Part shown: positions 30,846-41,179 of the stretch, piece by piece
How positions within the stretch are numbered: the stretch's first letter is position 1
How the letters are laid out: every line of letters starts with the position of its first letter
Assembly: GCA_021736615.1 (NCBI GenBank)
Contig: JAIPFN010000012.1
Span: 1-41,882, forward strand
Direction: 5' to 3'
Source of the DNA: Phycisphaerae bacterium
Lineage (GTDB): Bacteria; Planctomycetota; Phycisphaerae; Sedimentisphaerales; Anaerohalosphaeraceae
Length of the DNA: 41,882 bases
The notes under the pieces: generated by a model
What the model saw: the letters and a program-made list of their open reading frames with translations, nothing else
What the model was told of the DNA's origin: nothing
Database searches by the model: none
Position numbers and translations under genes: made by a program

Positions 30846-33800
30846 GGTACACCTCCTCTGTCGCCGGGACACTCTCGGTGTTGCGCTGCTCATCTGCCCG
30901 CATCTTCGCCAGGGCCTTCCTGTAATCAATCGGTACTACTTTCACGAATTTACCCACCATATCCGGCCAGGCGTCAAGGATCTGCTGCGCCCTCTGACTC
31001 CCCGTCCACTTCAGATGGCGTTCTATCAAATCGCCAAGAATTTTCTTATCCTTTTCTTTCCAAACGCTTTCAAGCTCTACCATATTCAGGTTGCAAAGCG
31101 TATCAAACAACTGCATCTCGTCAAGAACGTATGCGATACCCCCGCTCATTCCCGCCGCAAAATTACAACCCGTCTTTCCGACAACCGCAACCGTCCCGCC
31201 GGTCATATACTCGCACCCGTGATCGCCGACCCCCTCTACAACCGCCACCGCACCGCTGTTGCGAACCGCAAACCGCTCACCGGCCATACCATTGATAAAC
31301 GCCTCGCCGCTGGTCGCTCCATAAAGCAGGGTGTTACCGGCGATAATATTTTCATGTGCCGCATAGCAAGCCTCTTTAGGCTTTTGCACAACGATACGTC
31401 CGCCGGAAAGTCCTTTACCTACATAATCATTCGCCTCGCCCGTCAGCCGAAGCGTCACACCAGGTGCAAGAAAAGCCCCAAAGCTCTGACCCGCTGACCC
31501 GCTAAAGTCCAACTCAATAGTACCATCCGGCAGCCCCTCTGCACCGTACTTCTGCGCGATCCGGTTACTTAGTATCGTCCCCGCCGTTCGGTCGGTATTT
31601 TTAATCGCCATATCTATACTGACCGGCGTTTTATTCTCGATTGCATCTTTCGCCTGTTCGATAATTTCCCAGTCGAGATGATCGTCAAGCTTGCCCACCT
31701 GGCACCGGCTCATCCGAATCCCAGTACCTTCCGGAACATCCGGCCGGTGGAAAATATTGCTAAGATCAAGCCCCTTTGCCTTGTAGTGCTCCACAGCGCC
31801 GCCAACGCTAAGCCTCTCGACCCTGCCGACCATATCTTCAAACTTGCTGAACCCAAGTTCTGCCATGATCTTGCGAACTTCCTCGGCAACAAAAAACATA
31901 TATCGCGTCAGAAATTCGGGCTTACCGGCAAACCGCTTTCTCAACTCCGGATCCTGCGTGGCAATACCATAAATACAGGTCCCCTCGTGACACTTTCTAA
32001 GCAGCGTACAACCCAGCGTCACAAGTGCGATTGTACCAAAGCCAAACTGCTCGGCACCGAGAAGCGCCGCGATTACAATATCTCGCCCGGTCTTCATCTG
32101 ACCGTCCGCCTGAACCCGAACCCTGTCGCGAAGACCGTTGATAAGCAGCACCTGCTGCGTCTCTGCCAGCCCAAGCTCCCACGGCCCGCCCGTATGTTTG
32201 ATCGACGACAGAGGACTTGCACCCGTCCCGCCGTCATGACCGCTGATAAGAACTTCGTCTGCATTACCCTTAGCAACCCCTGCCGCAATAGTACCGACCC
32301 CGACTTCCGAAACCAGCTTAACCGAAACCTTAACCCCCGGATTGCTGCACTTTAAGTCGTAGATCAACTGGGCCAGGTCCTCGATAGAATAAATATCGTG
32401 ATGCGGCGGCGGCGAGATAAGAGTAACCCCCGGCGTCGAATGACGCATCCGGGCAATCTCTACCGAAACCTTATGCCCCGGAAGCTGCCCCCCCTCGCCC
32501 GGTTTTGCTCCCTGTGCCATCTTAATCTGAATCTCTTTTGCGTGAGCAAGGTAGTTTATAGTAACCCCGAATCTGCCGCTAGCCACCTGTTTGATCGCTG
32601 AGTTCTTCGAGTCTCCGTTAGGCTCCGGTATATATCGAGAAGCATCCTCGCCCCCTTCACCCGTATTGCTCATACCGCCGATACGGTTCATAGCAATCGC
32701 CATACACTCATGGGCCTCTTTACTGATCGACCCCTGACTCATCGCGCCCGTACAGAAACGCTTGACAATATTCTCAGCCGCTTCAACATCGCCGATGTCG
32801 ATAGACTTACCATCGGTAAACTCAAACAAACCGCGTAAAGTGTGTATCTTTCTCGACTGATCGTTTACCGCATTGGAAAAATCATCGTACGCCTTCTGAT
32901 CGCCGTTCATAACCGCATGCTGCAAACGCGAAACCGTCGTCGGGTTCCACAAATGCTGCTCTCCGTCGTCGCGGTAGCTGTACTCACCACCGAAATCAAG
33001 CGGCAAGGCCCCCGGAGCCTTTTCGGTAAATGCCGTCGAATGTCTCTTAAGAGCGTCTGCGGCAATTTCCCCGAGCCCAATACCGCCGATACGCGAAGTT
33101 GTACCGGTAAAATATTCTTCGACAAATTTCCCCTCAAGACCGATAGCCTCGAACAACTGTGCCGAATGATAACTGCGAAGAGTCGATATACCCATCTTAC
33201 TCATCGTCTTGAGTATGCCTTTTTTGACAGCCGCTATATAATTATCCACTGCCTGTAAAGGGTCAACATCTTTGCGGAACATACCTTTTTCCTGAAGCTC
33301 GGTTATAGACTCAAACGCCAGGTACGGGTTGATCGCGTTTGCCCCGAACCCGGAAAGCAAACAAAAGTGCATCACCTCTCGCGGTTCGGCGCTTTCGATG
33401 ATAATACCCGCTTCGCTGCGAAGCCTGCGTTCGAGCAATCCATGATGAACCGCAGAAACAGCAAGCAGCGACGGAATACCCGCCCTCGTCTCAGTTATCC
33501 CCTTGTCGCTTATTATGATAAGAGATGCCCCCTCGGCTATCGCCTTTTCAGCCGCATCGACAAGAGCATCGACTCCCGCCTTTAGACTTGCCCCCGCGTC
33601 GCCGCTGTTCGCATCGAACAGTGCCTCCACCGTCGCGACCTTAAAATCGTCCCGCTTAACCGCCCGAAGTCTCGCGACGTCCTCATTGGTCAGTATCGGG
33701 TGCGGAAGCTTAAGCTGCCTGCAGTGCTCCGGCATCTCGGCGAGAATATTCCGCCGTTTCCCCGTAAACATCATCAGGCTCATAACAAGACCCTCACGAA

Positions 33801-35394
33801 GCGGATCGATAGGAGGGTTCGTCACCTGTGCAAAAAGCTGCTTGAAATAATTAAACAGAAGTTTCGGCTGATCGCTCAAAACCGCAAGCGGAGTATCGTT
33901 ACCCATCGAACCGATAGGTTCCTGCCCGTTAACTGCCATAGGCGTCAGAATATCGCTGAGTTCCTCGCGGGTATACCCGAACGCCCGCTGGTATTTCAAA
34001 ACTTCTTCCGGATCGCTCGCAGGCTCACTTGACATATCGAAAAGACCGCGAAGCTCGATACGGTTTTCCATCAGCCACCGGCGATAAGGTCTCTGCCTGG
34101 CGATCTTGCTCTTAATTTCGTTATTGGTAATGATCCTGCCCTCTTCGGTATCGACCAGGAACATCCTGCCGGGCTGAAGACGCCCTTTAATCCGAACCTT
34201 TTCCGGAGCAACTTCGATGACGCCGGCTTCGCTTGCCATTATCGCCAGACCGTCGGTTGTTACAGTATACCTGCACGGCCTTAGCCCGTTACGGTCGAGC
34301 ATACCCCCCAGAATCCGCCCGTCCGTAAACACCATCGCAGCCGGCCCGTCCCACGGCTCCATTATCGAAGCGTGATACTCATAAAACGCCCGCTTGTCCT
34401 CACTGATATGATAACGCGGCCCGAATGCCTCCGGGATCAGCATCATCATCGCGTGAGGCATACTCCTGCCGCCGCGCACAAGAAGTTCCAGCATATTATC
34501 GAAACACGCCGAATCGCTCTCCTCTTTGTAAACTATCGGGAAAAGATCGTTGACATCTTCCCCGAACGCCGCGCATGTCATTTTTGCCTCGCGCGCCTTC
34601 ATGCAGTTTTGGTTACCGCTAAGCGTATTGATCTCGCCGTTATGAGCGATACACCTGAAAGGCTGGGCAAGCCTCCAGTTCGGGAAAGTATTCGTGCTGT
34701 AACGCTGATGGACAATAGCGATCGCGCTCTTAAGACGCTCGTCGGCAAGATCCGTGTAATACGCAAAAAGCTGCCACGCCATAAACATACCCTTATAGCA
34801 AATCGTCCTGCATGAAAGAGTGACGATATAGAAATCAGATGCTTTCGTATCAAACTTTTCACGAACCAGCCGATGAGCCCTCTTCCTAGCGAGGAAAAGC
34901 TTAAGCTCAAGTGCCCAGTCACTGTAATCGACCCCGCCGACAAATATCTGCTTTATATCAGGCTCCGCCGAAAGTGCCAAAGGCCCCAGACAATCCGGTG
35001 AAGTCGGAACATCACGCCAACCCAGAACTTCCATTCCATAATGTTTTATCGACTCTTCAAGTATCTTATCGCACTCGGCCCGAAGTTCAGCGTCCTTAGG
35101 GCCAAAAACAATACCCGCCCCATACTCAAGCGGCCCCGGAAGCGTAATCCCCTTATCAGAGGCGACCGCTCTAAAAAAATCATGCGGAATCTGAAACAGT
35201 ATACCCGCACCGTCACCGGTAACTTCGTCGGCACCAGCCGCGCCGCGGTGATGAAGATTGGCAAGAATTTCCTTGCCGTATTCGATTATTGAGTGGCTCG
35301 CATCGCCGGAAATATTCGCAACCGCACCGATACCGCAGGCGTCATGCTCACGCCGCGATTCATACAAGCCCTGACTATCTGGAATTACAGACAT
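30838..35394 (-). CDS. gltB: Glutamate synthase large (alpha) subunit
   Basis: A 1518-residue protein that transfers glutamine amide nitrogen to 2-oxoglutarate, giving two glutamates. The class II amidotransferase nucleophile is Cys20 in HDACGIGAV, exposed after removal of a 19-residue propeptide. Further on come the central domain, the FMN/synthase domain (GEGGEDASRY, AQGAKPGEGGQLPG, SGHDGGTGASPLSSIKHTGGPWELGLAE), the [3Fe-4S] cysteines (CTLLRKCHEGTC, then IYGIATQDP) and the C-terminal beta-helix (GGRIVVQKP, NGMAGERFAVRNSGA, TGGTVAVVG). Full length, no disruptions. Start ATG with AAGAGAGAG upstream; a promoter lies about 60-85 bases upstream. Works with GlnA in the GS-GOGAT cycle. Confidence 0.98.
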   Translation of the reverse strand: MSVIPDSQGLYESRREHDACGIGAVANISGDASHSIIEYGKEILANLHHRGAAGADEVTGDGAGILFQIPHDFFRAVASDKGITLPGPLEYGAGIVFGPKDAELRAECDKILEESIKHYGMEVLGWRDVPTSPDCLGPLALSAEPDIKQIFVGGVDYSDWALELKLFLARKRAHRLVREKFDTKASDFYIVTLSCRTICYKGMFMAWQLFAYYTDLADERLKSAIAIVHQRYSTNTFPNWRLAQPFRCIAHNGEINTLSGNQNCMKAREAKMTCAAFGEDVNDLFPIVYKEESDSACFDNMLELLVRGGRSMPHAMMMLIPEAFGPRYHISEDKRAFYEYHASIMEPWDGPAAMVFTDGRILGGMLDRNGLRPCRYTVTTDGLAIMASEAGVIEVAPEKVRIKGRLQPGRMFLVDTEEGRIITNNEIKSKIARQRPYRRWLMENRIELRGLFDMSSEPASDPEEVLKYQRAFGYTREELSDILTPMAVNGQEPIGSMGNDTPLAVLSDQPKLLFNYFKQLFAQVTNPPIDPLREGLVMSLMMFTGKRRNILAEMPEHCRQLKLPHPILTNEDVARLRAVKRDDFKVATVEALFDANSGDAGASLKAGVDALVDAAEKAIAEGASLIIISDKGITETRAGIPSLLAVSAVHHGLLERRLRSEAGIIIESAEPREVMHFCLLSGFGANAINPYLAFESITELQEKGMFRKDVDPLQAVDNYIAAVKKGILKTMSKMGISTLRSYHSAQLFEAIGLEGKFVEEYFTGTTSRIGGIGLGEIAADALKRHSTAFTEKAPGALPLDFGGEYSYRDDGEQHLWNPTTVSRLQHAVMNGDQKAYDDFSNAVNDQSRKIHTLRGLFEFTDGKSIDIGDVEAAENIVKRFCTGAMSQGSISKEAHECMAIAMNRIGGMSNTGEGGEDASRYIPEPNGDSKNSAIKQVASGRFGVTINYLAHAKEIQIKMAQGAKPGEGGQLPGHKVSVEIARMRHSTPGVTLISPPPHHDIYSIEDLAQLIYDLKCSNPGVKVSVKLVSEVGVGTIAAGVAKGNADEVLISGHDGGTGASPLSSIKHTGGPWELGLAETQQVLLINGLRDRVRVQADGQMKTGRDIVIAALLGAEQFGFGTIALVTLGCTLLRKCHEGTCIYGIATQDPELRKRFAGKPEFLTRYMFFVAEEVRKIMAELGFSKFEDMVGRVERLSVGGAVEHYKAKGLDLSNIFHRPDVPEGTGIRMSRCQVGKLDDHLDWEIIEQAKDAIENKTPVSIDMAIKNTDRTAGTILSNRIAQKYGAEGLPDGTIELDFSGSAGQSFGAFLAPGVTLRLTGEANDYVGKGLSGGRIVVQKPKEACYAAHENIIAGNTLLYGATSGEAFINGMAGERFAVRNSGAVAVVEGVGDHGCEYMTGGTVAVVGKTGCNFAAGMSGGIAYVLDEMQLFDTLCNLNMVELESVWKEKDKKILGDLIERHLKWTGSQRAQQILDAWPDMVGKFVKVVPIDYRKALAKMRADEQRNTESVPATEEVYRD

Positions 35395-35453
35395 TTCTCT
35401 CTCTTATTTTTCACTAAAAATTAACGAAATACCAATTGACGTGATTTAATAAT

Positions 35454-35480
35454 ATTATAGCATAATAGGACAAAAGTCAA
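35454..35480 (-). promoter_or_regulatory. Promoter candidate for gltBD
   Basis: On the minus strand TTGACT (35480-35475) and TATAAT (35459-35454) match consensus well but are 15 bases apart. TAATAT three bases later would give 18. About 60 bases upstream of the gltB ATG in an AT-rich stretch. Confidence 0.5.
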
Positions 35481-35651
35481 ATAAATACAATAGCCAAAGT
35501 ACCATTTAGAGCTAAAAACAAATAGTTAAAGACAAAAGCCCCCCTCTAAACCGCCCAACCATGATAAAACTAATCTTCAATCCAGCGCAAAAAAACCGCC
35601 TCGCCGTGGAAAAAACCAACCCCGACGAGGCAGTAACATTAAAGGACTAAG

Positions 35652-35707
35652 AAAAAGGGGGACTGGCTACGTTCTGCCGAAGGCAGGTTGTACCTGTCCC
35701 CTTTTTT
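35652..35707 (-). terminator. Nested REP-like palindrome, likely glnA terminator
   Basis: AAAAAGGGGGAC at the left and GTCCCCTTTTTT at the right pair with one bulge, enclosing CTGCC-GAA-GGCAG and further imperfect pairs. On the minus strand it lies 17 bases after the glnA stop and ends CCCCCTTTTTC, so it can act as an intrinsic terminator. The GGGGACAGGTAC segment resembles REP-type dispersed palindromes. Confidence 0.6.
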
Positions 35708-35724
35708 CCAAAAAACATTAATGT

Positions 35725-37830
35725 CTATCTCAGGAAAAGCATCTCAGCGTATGTCGGCAAAGGCCAGATTTCCGCATCGACGATCTGCTCAAGGCTATCG
35801 GCAGCCTCACGCACAGTTGCACAAGCCGCGAATACATCGTCATGGAAACAGATCGCCTGCTTGTCAGCTTCTTCTATGCCGCCGGCTTTTTCAACTGCAG
35901 CTTCCAAAGCGGCAACAGCGCCGGACAACTTACCGATCAATCCGCAAACCTTGCCGAGAATATCCTTCTGGGTACTTGCGTCAGCACCGGCAGCCGTTAT
36001 AGAAGCAACCGCCTCAGCCAGACTTGCCGAGTACTCCGTACAAGCCGGCATGATCTGGCGTTTAGCCATTTGAATCATTGTCTTAGCTTCGATATTGATC
36101 TTCATGCTGTATGCTTCAAGCAGAATATCCGTACGTGCTTCAAGCTCTTCTTCGCTAAGAACTTTCTGATTTTCAAAGACTTCGACATTTTCCTTGTCAT
36201 TTATCGTAAGAAGTGCGTCAACGGTTGACTTAAGATTAGGCAGCCCGCGTTTCGCCGCTTCGATCGGCCACTCGGCAGAATAATTATCGCCGTTAAACAG
36301 AACACGCTCGTGCTCTTTGGCATACTTGCTCAGCAATGCCTGAACCGCTTCGTTACTCGCGTCTTTTTCGAGTGCATCGGCAAATTCGCAAAGAACTTCC
36401 GCGACGATGGTGTTAATGACAAATACCGGACCAGAAGTAGACTGGGAAGAACCAGGCATACGGAATTCAAACCTGTTACCGGTGAACGCGAACGGTGAAG
36501 TACGGTTACGATCCGTACAGTCACGAGGAAGTTCCGGGAGTGTGGAAACGCCAAGTACGAGCTTTCCGCCCTGCTTGGAAGATTTTGCCGGACCCTCTGC
36601 AAGCTGACTTACAACGTCTGCGAGCTGTTCGCCCAGGAATATCGAGATAATCGCTGGAGGAGCTTCGTTGGCACCAAGACGGTGATCGTTACCTGTAGAC
36701 GCCACACTCGCGCGAAGCAACTTGGCGTACTTATCAACCGCACGAATAATCGCGGTAAGCATCACCAGAAATACTTTATTACTATGAGGAGTGTCGCCCG
36801 GATCAAGTAGGTTAATACCGTCGTCTGTACCCATCGACCAGTTGACGTGCTTACCGGAACCGTTGACGCCGGCAAAAGGCTTTTCATTAAGCAGACATAC
36901 GAAACCGTGCCTGTTAGCGATCTTTTCCATTGTTTCCATTGTCAACTGATTGTGGTCGGTTGCCACGTTAACGGTTGCGAAAATAGGAGCCAGTTCGTAC
37001 TGAGCAGGAGACACTTCGTTATGCTGTGTCTTAGCCGAAACACCTAGCTTCCACAGTTCAACGTTAATCTCGTTCATAAAAGTAGCAACGCGTTCGTGAA
37101 GAGTACCGAAATAGTGGTCATCCATTTCCTGACCGCGCGGAGAAGGAGCACCGAAAAGTGTTCTGCCCGCTAGAACCAGGTCAAGACGTGCTTCGTAAAA
37201 AGTCCTGTCGACAAGGAAATATTCCTGCTCAGGTCCAAGTGTTGAAGTTACACGGCTTGATGTCGTATTGCCCAGAGTCTTAAGAACGCGTACGGCCTGT
37301 TTGTTAAGAGCGTCCATCGAACGAAGCAAAGGTGTCTTTTTATCAAGTGCCTGACCGTTGTAAGAGCAAAACGCACTGGGAATAAACAGCGTAATGTTCT
37401 TACCGTCTTCTTTGACAAATACCGGCGAAGTACAGTCCCACGCTGTGTACCCGCGGGCTTCAAATGTCACCCGAAGCCCGCCTGACGGGAACGACGATGC
37501 GTCCGGCTCACCCTGGATAAGCTCTTTGCCGCTAAACTCCATAACCGTAGTACCGTCGCCGACCGGCGAAATGAACGAATCATGCTTTTCGGCAGTAAGA
37601 CCTGTCATCGGCTGGAACCAGTGACAGTAGTGTGTCGCGCCCTTCTCAATAGCCCAATCCTTCATGGCGTTGGCGATAACATTGGCTGTGTCAATATCAA
37701 GATCCTTTTCTCCTCCAAGAACTTTCTTGAATGACTTAAATACATCCTTGGGAAGACGCTCTTTCATCGTAGAAAGGTTAAAAACGTTGGACCCAAACAA
37801 TTCTGTGGTTACTTCAAAAGACTGACTCAT
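35725..37830 (-). CDS. glnA: Glutamine synthetase type III
   Basis: ATP-dependent ligation of ammonia to glutamate. The 701-residue length and sequence fit GSIII (GlnN type), not the approximately 470-residue type I enzyme. ATG 37830 is chosen because TTGGAG lies seven bases upstream; the open frame extends further but without conservation. Characteristic segments: [21 protein letters not shown] (about 60-80), [31 protein letters not shown] with metal-binding glutamates, [15 protein letters not shown], and [20 protein letters not shown] (glutamate site and His). The C-terminal helical region is typical of type III. It has its own transcription unit next to gltBD. Confidence 0.96.
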   Translation of the reverse strand: MSQSFEVTTELFGSNVFNLSTMKERLPKDVFKSFKKVLGGEKDLDIDTANVIANAMKDWAIEKGATHYCHWFQPMTGLTAEKHDSFISPVGDGTTVMEFSGKELIQGEPDASSFPSGGLRVTFEARGYTAWDCTSPVFVKEDGKNITLFIPSAFCSYNGQALDKKTPLLRSMDALNKQAVRVLKTLGNTTSSRVTSTLGPEQEYFLVDRTFYEARLDLVLAGRTLFGAPSPRGQEMDDHYFGTLHERVATFMNEINVELWKLGVSAKTQHNEVSPAQYELAPIFATVNVATDHNQLTMETMEKIANRHGFVCLLNEKPFAGVNGSGKHVNWSMGTDDGINLLDPGDTPHSNKVFLVMLTAIIRAVDKYAKLLRASVASTGNDHRLGANEAPPAIISIFLGEQLADVVSQLAEGPAKSSKQGGKLVLGVSTLPELPRDCTDRNRTSPFAFTGNRFEFRMPGSSQSTSGPVFVINTIVAEVLCEFADALEKDASNEAVQALLSKYAKEHERVLFNGDNYSAEWPIEAAKRGLPNLKSTVDALLTINDKENVEVFENQKVLSEEELEARTDILLEAYSMKINIEAKTMIQMAKRQIMPACTEYSASLAEAVASITAAGADASTQKDILGKVCGLIGKLSGAVAALEAAVEKAGGIEEADKQAICFHDDVFAACATVREAADSLEQIVDAEIWPLPTYAEMLFLR

Positions 37831-38542
37831 TGTGTTCTCCAATAAAACTTTAATTTCCTTTAACATTATTACTATAGTCGATTTTCTTGCAAAGCAAAAC
37901 AAACATTTGCAAATATTGAACAATTTACGATAATCGTGCAATTACCGTGCCAGCAGAACCCATAAAAAAACATTTCGCATATCTCACGCCAAAACAAGAA
38001 CTTACATAAAACAATAATCACAACGAAACCGCAACCAACATACATATCTGTAGTAAAACAAAAAAACACTACAATTCCGTAGATTTCCTGAAAAAACAGA
38101 ATGCACCACTCAAAGATAACCATATTATGTGCGGCAACCTGGTTCTGTTTACAAACCGAGCGTATGTATCACATTCAAAAGAACTTAGCTGAATTAAGGC
38201 AATAGTAAAATCTCTGCGCAACGCGACACAGTTGTAACTCTATGCCCACAACTGCATAAACGTAGAGCCAGCTACTCTTCAAGCCTTTCTCACCTTTGTC
38301 ACCTTTTTTTACTTGACCGCTGCAAACGCCCCGAATAAAATTGCGTTGTAACATTCGCCTTTTCGTGATTTAACAAATCGATTTGTTATACTTGAGACTT
38401 TATGCCGACTAACTTTCGTTGGCTCAAGGCGGCTTGTTACATAGCATAGTTTTAGAGCACTTAGACTTTTTATGTATGGGTTTAGGCCGACTCTCAAAAT
38501 TTAATTGCTATAAGGAAACACGGGTATATGGAAAGGAATTCT
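37831..38542. other. Divergent intergenic region between glnA and the dockerin protein gene
   Basis: 712 bases. Palindromes: CAGTTGT/ACAACTG (38229-38254), an 18-bp perfect palindrome (38371-38388), and a GCCGAC/GTTGGC stem near 38404. The glnA-proximal part is AT-rich with a possible minus-strand -10 (TATAGT near 37870). No gene, riboswitch or RNA gene could be supported; the open frames here have unusual composition. Confidence 0.5.
38371..38392 (+). promoter_or_regulatory. 18-bp perfect palindrome overlapping a -10-like box
   Basis: TAACAAATCGATTTGTTA (38371-38388) is a perfect inverted repeat. TATACT (38387-38392) begins in its last bases and could be the -10 of the downstream surface protein gene, about 150 bases before its start. 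A repressor site is plausible; no -35 box is convincing. Confidence 0.4.
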
Positions 38543-41086
38543 ATGTTTATTCGCTTAATTGCATCGGCAGTTATCGTACTGCTCATTTCTGGACTTTTAT
38601 CAGCTCAAACTCAGGATATTTCACCGCCTCTCCCATCTCAAAATGCTTATTTCGGCTGGTCATCATCCACCGACGGCCAAACACTTGTCGTAGGCGCACC
38701 TTACGAAAACACCATGCAGGGAGCCGCTTATGTCTACACCAGAAACGGTTCTGATTGGCAATATATCGCCAGACTCGAACCTGATTATGCTGTCACCCAG
38801 TCCAGCCCTTTCTTTGGCTACACAGTCGATGTCAACGGCGATACGATCGTCGTCGGAGCATACACATACGATTCCGAAACTATAGACAACATCGGTGCCA
38901 TCTTCATTTACCAAAAAGACACAACTGACAACTGGGACGTAGAACCTTTAATGATCACTGTCGACGACACAGCCGAAAGCATACTCCTCGGATCATCTCT
39001 GGCAATAGACGGCGATACGATTGTCGCAGGCGCCGCTTCAGACGATAACGAAAAAGGTGCAGTCTATGTTTACAGCCGTTCGGACGGCAATTGGACATTC
39101 GACCAAAAATTGACCGCACCGGACGGACAAGGCAAAGACTCCGTCAGAACGTGGGGAGACTGGTTTGGTTTTTCCGTGGCGATAGACGGCGACATTATTG
39201 TCGCAGGAGCAAGACAGGACAAAATCGGCTCCAATGACCGCCAGGGTTCGGCATACGTATTTACCAGGTCCGGTGACGATTGGGCCGATTCGGTCTGCAA
39301 ATTATTCAACCCCGCCGGTTCCGAGATTGATTACTACGGATGCTCTGTGGACGTCTCCGGCGAAGTTGTCGTAGTCGGCGCATATAGCGAGGAAAACGGC
39401 AGCGTTTATGTTTACCGCCGCGACTCCGGCGAGTGGCCGCTCGATCAAAAGCTCCCGCAGCAGCCGCAATACGACACATCCTACCCCGACAATACGCAGG
39501 ATTTCGGTTTCGCCGTAGCCATCGATGCAGACACAATAGTAACCGGCGCCCCAAGGCTTTCAGGCGGTTATGCCTTTATGTTTGAGCGAGACGACCTTTC
39601 CTGGTCCCAGCCGATAGAACTCATTCCCGGCGGAGGGGACGGCTATTTCGGCAGAAGCGTCGCCATATCAGGCAATACAATATTCGCCGGTTCCCCCTTA
39701 AAAGATGCACAGTTCCGAAACATCGGGGGCGTAACCGCAATCACCCTGCCCGACAAAATATTCAACGAATTCAGGGTCAACACCTTTTCAGAAAACCAGC
39801 AATACATGCCCGCAGTAGCAAGCAGCCAACAGAATGAGTTTGTTGTCGTATGGCAAAGCAAATACACAAACACCATAGACACCTGGCATCAGATTGCCGC
39901 CCAAAGATACGATAAATACGGAAGAAAGATCGGCGGCGAATTCGTGGTCAACCAAACCGATTACCACACACAGGGAAATCCGAAAATCGCGATGAGAGAC
40001 AACGGCAGTTTTATAGTCATCTGGGAATCCTATGCCGACAGCAGCGTCATGGAAGACATTTACGGTCGCTTATACGACGCCGACTGCAATCCGTTGACTG
40101 ACGAATTCCGAATAAACACACAACGCAGCAGCCGCCAGACAGACCCCGATGTAGCATTCAAGGAAAACGGGGAATTTATGGTTGCCTGGATGTCTTACCA
40201 TGACGCCTCTGACCCCATTATGTATTGGGAAATTCGCACACGCTTCTACAACGCCGATGCAACACCGAAAACCGATGATCTGACATTTTTATGTAGCATC
40301 AACCCCTCCGATCCCCGTATTACCGGCAATGGCAAGGGTGGATATTTCCTGTTATACGGAAACGAGGACCACGACATCTGCGCCGCCGAATACAACGGCT
40401 CCGGCACTTTTATCGCACCCGTTCACCTCTTAACCGAAAGAACCGTAAACGCCGATTACGACGCTCATATTGATTTGACTGATAATAGTCTTGCACTTGT
40501 CTACAGCAAGCAACCCAAGCCAAACAGCGAATATCTTAATATTTGCGCAAAAAAATTCGACGCCCTTTTCAACGAGATCGTCCCCGAGACATTACTAAAC
40601 GACCCAAACGTCTACAAGTGCTCAAGTCCCTCACTCGATCAGTTTTCAAACGGCAATTACGTCGTCACCTGGACCCGTAAAGGCGACTCTAATTACATAT
40701 ATGACGATTGTTTCGCTCGTCGTTTTTCCCCGTCCTTTAAATCATTGGAGAGCAGGCAGATTGTAAACAACGCACCTTCCCCCAAAACCGGTTCAACATT
40801 TTATAACAGTTCCTCCGACGTTTCCGTAATCAACACCGAAAATTATGCCGTAACATGGAGCTTTAATACCGACGGCGATGACGAGATGAACATAATGGCT
40901 GCCATAGGCCCGAAGACGCACCTCGGAGATTTCGACTTCAGCGGACAAACAAACATAACCGACCTGAAGATACTAACACAAAGCTGGCTGACAAACGAAC
41001 CCGTACTGGACATAGCCCCTAACGGTGGTGACGGAACAATAAACCTCCTCGACCTTGCGATATTAGCAAAGCACTGGCAGCAATAA
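38543..41086 (+). CDS. Secreted FG-GAP / beta-propeller protein with C-terminal dockerin
   Basis: An 847-residue protein. ATG 38543 is preferred because GGAAAGGA lies upstream; ATG 38528 is possible. After a signal peptide (about 1-21), residues about 25-390 contain roughly seven FG-GAP-like units, each with a variant of FG.SVAIDGDTIVVGA and a following YVYxRxxxxW strand, as in integrin-type propellers. About 395-790 is a second beta-repeat region (EFRVNT, VVVWQSKY, FIVIWESYAD, FMVAWMSYHD). The last 53 residues are a type I dockerin-like module: loop 1 DFDFSGQTNITD, and a second segment GGDGTINLLDLAILAKHW. Extracellular or surface location is likely; the T2SS in this window could export it, which is inference. 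Ligand unknown. Confidence 0.88.
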   Translation: MFIRLIASAVIVLLISGLLSAQTQDISPPLPSQNAYFGWSSSTDGQTLVVGAPYENTMQGAAYVYTRNGSDWQYIARLEPDYAVTQSSPFFGYTVDVNGDTIVVGAYTYDSETIDNIGAIFIYQKDTTDNWDVEPLMITVDDTAESILLGSSLAIDGDTIVAGAASDDNEKGAVYVYSRSDGNWTFDQKLTAPDGQGKDSVRTWGDWFGFSVAIDGDIIVAGARQDKIGSNDRQGSAYVFTRSGDDWADSVCKLFNPAGSEIDYYGCSVDVSGEVVVVGAYSEENGSVYVYRRDSGEWPLDQKLPQQPQYDTSYPDNTQDFGFAVAIDADTIVTGAPRLSGGYAFMFERDDLSWSQPIELIPGGGDGYFGRSVAISGNTIFAGSPLKDAQFRNIGGVTAITLPDKIFNEFRVNTFSENQQYMPAVASSQQNEFVVVWQSKYTNTIDTWHQIAAQRYDKYGRKIGGEFVVNQTDYHTQGNPKIAMRDNGSFIVIWESYADSSVMEDIYGRLYDADCNPLTDEFRINTQRSSRQTDPDVAFKENGEFMVAWMSYHDASDPIMYWEIRTRFYNADATPKTDDLTFLCSINPSDPRITGNGKGGYFLLYGNEDHDICAAEYNGSGTFIAPVHLLTERTVNADYDAHIDLTDNSLALVYSKQPKPNSEYLNICAKKFDALFNEIVPETLLNDPNVYKCSSPSLDQFSNGNYVVTWTRKGDSNYIYDDCFARRFSPSFKSLESRQIVNNAPSPKTGSTFYNSSSDVSVINTENYAVTWSFNTDGDDEMNIMAAIGPKTHLGDFDFSGQTNITDLKILTQSWLTNEPVLDIAPNGGDGTINLLDLAILAKHWQQ

Positions 41087-41115
41087 TTCCGGCAACCGGA
41101 TGCCAAAAAAAAGTT

Positions 41116-41153
41116 AAAAGTGCCAGACACCCAATTCCTTGTCTGGCACTTTT
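41116..41153. terminator. Bidirectional terminator between the dockerin gene and gcvH
   Basis: AAAAGTGCCAGACA (41116-41129) and TGTCTGGCACTTTT (41140-41153) form a perfect 14-bp stem with a 10-base loop. T-rich ends exist on both strands, and it lies between two convergent genes. A second small hairpin TCCGG-CAA-CCGGA (41088-41100) precedes it. Confidence 0.85.
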
Positions 41154-41179
41154 AGTTGTATTTTGATGCTGTTGACTGT

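Larger units (their letters stand above)
35395..35724. other. Intergenic region between gltB and glnA
   Basis: 330 bases with the gltB promoter (35454-35480), a hairpin GCCTCG/CGAGGC at about 35609-35632, and a nested REP-like palindrome (35652-35707). A 29-codon frame (35561-35650) without a ribosome binding site is not considered a gene. Confidence 0.55.

Noticed and set aside
29424..31295. Long open frame (623 codons) on the + strand opposite gltD and the gltB 3' end
   Set aside because: It is antisense to two well-conserved genes with all cofactor motifs. Its translation is basic, Pro/Arg-rich and motif-free, as expected for a codon-bias shadow.
35561..35650. 29-codon frame between gltB and glnA
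   Set aside because: No ribosome binding site; overlaps a hairpin; no recognisable features.
37872..38123. 83-codon minus-strand frame upstream of glnA, rich in Phe/Cys/Ile
   Set aside because: AT-rich noncoding composition, no ribosome binding site and extreme hydrophobic and Cys content typical of spurious frames.
38393..38542. Possible riboswitch in the leader of the dockerin protein gene
   Set aside because: Only short, imperfect stems were found and no known aptamer core could be recognised.
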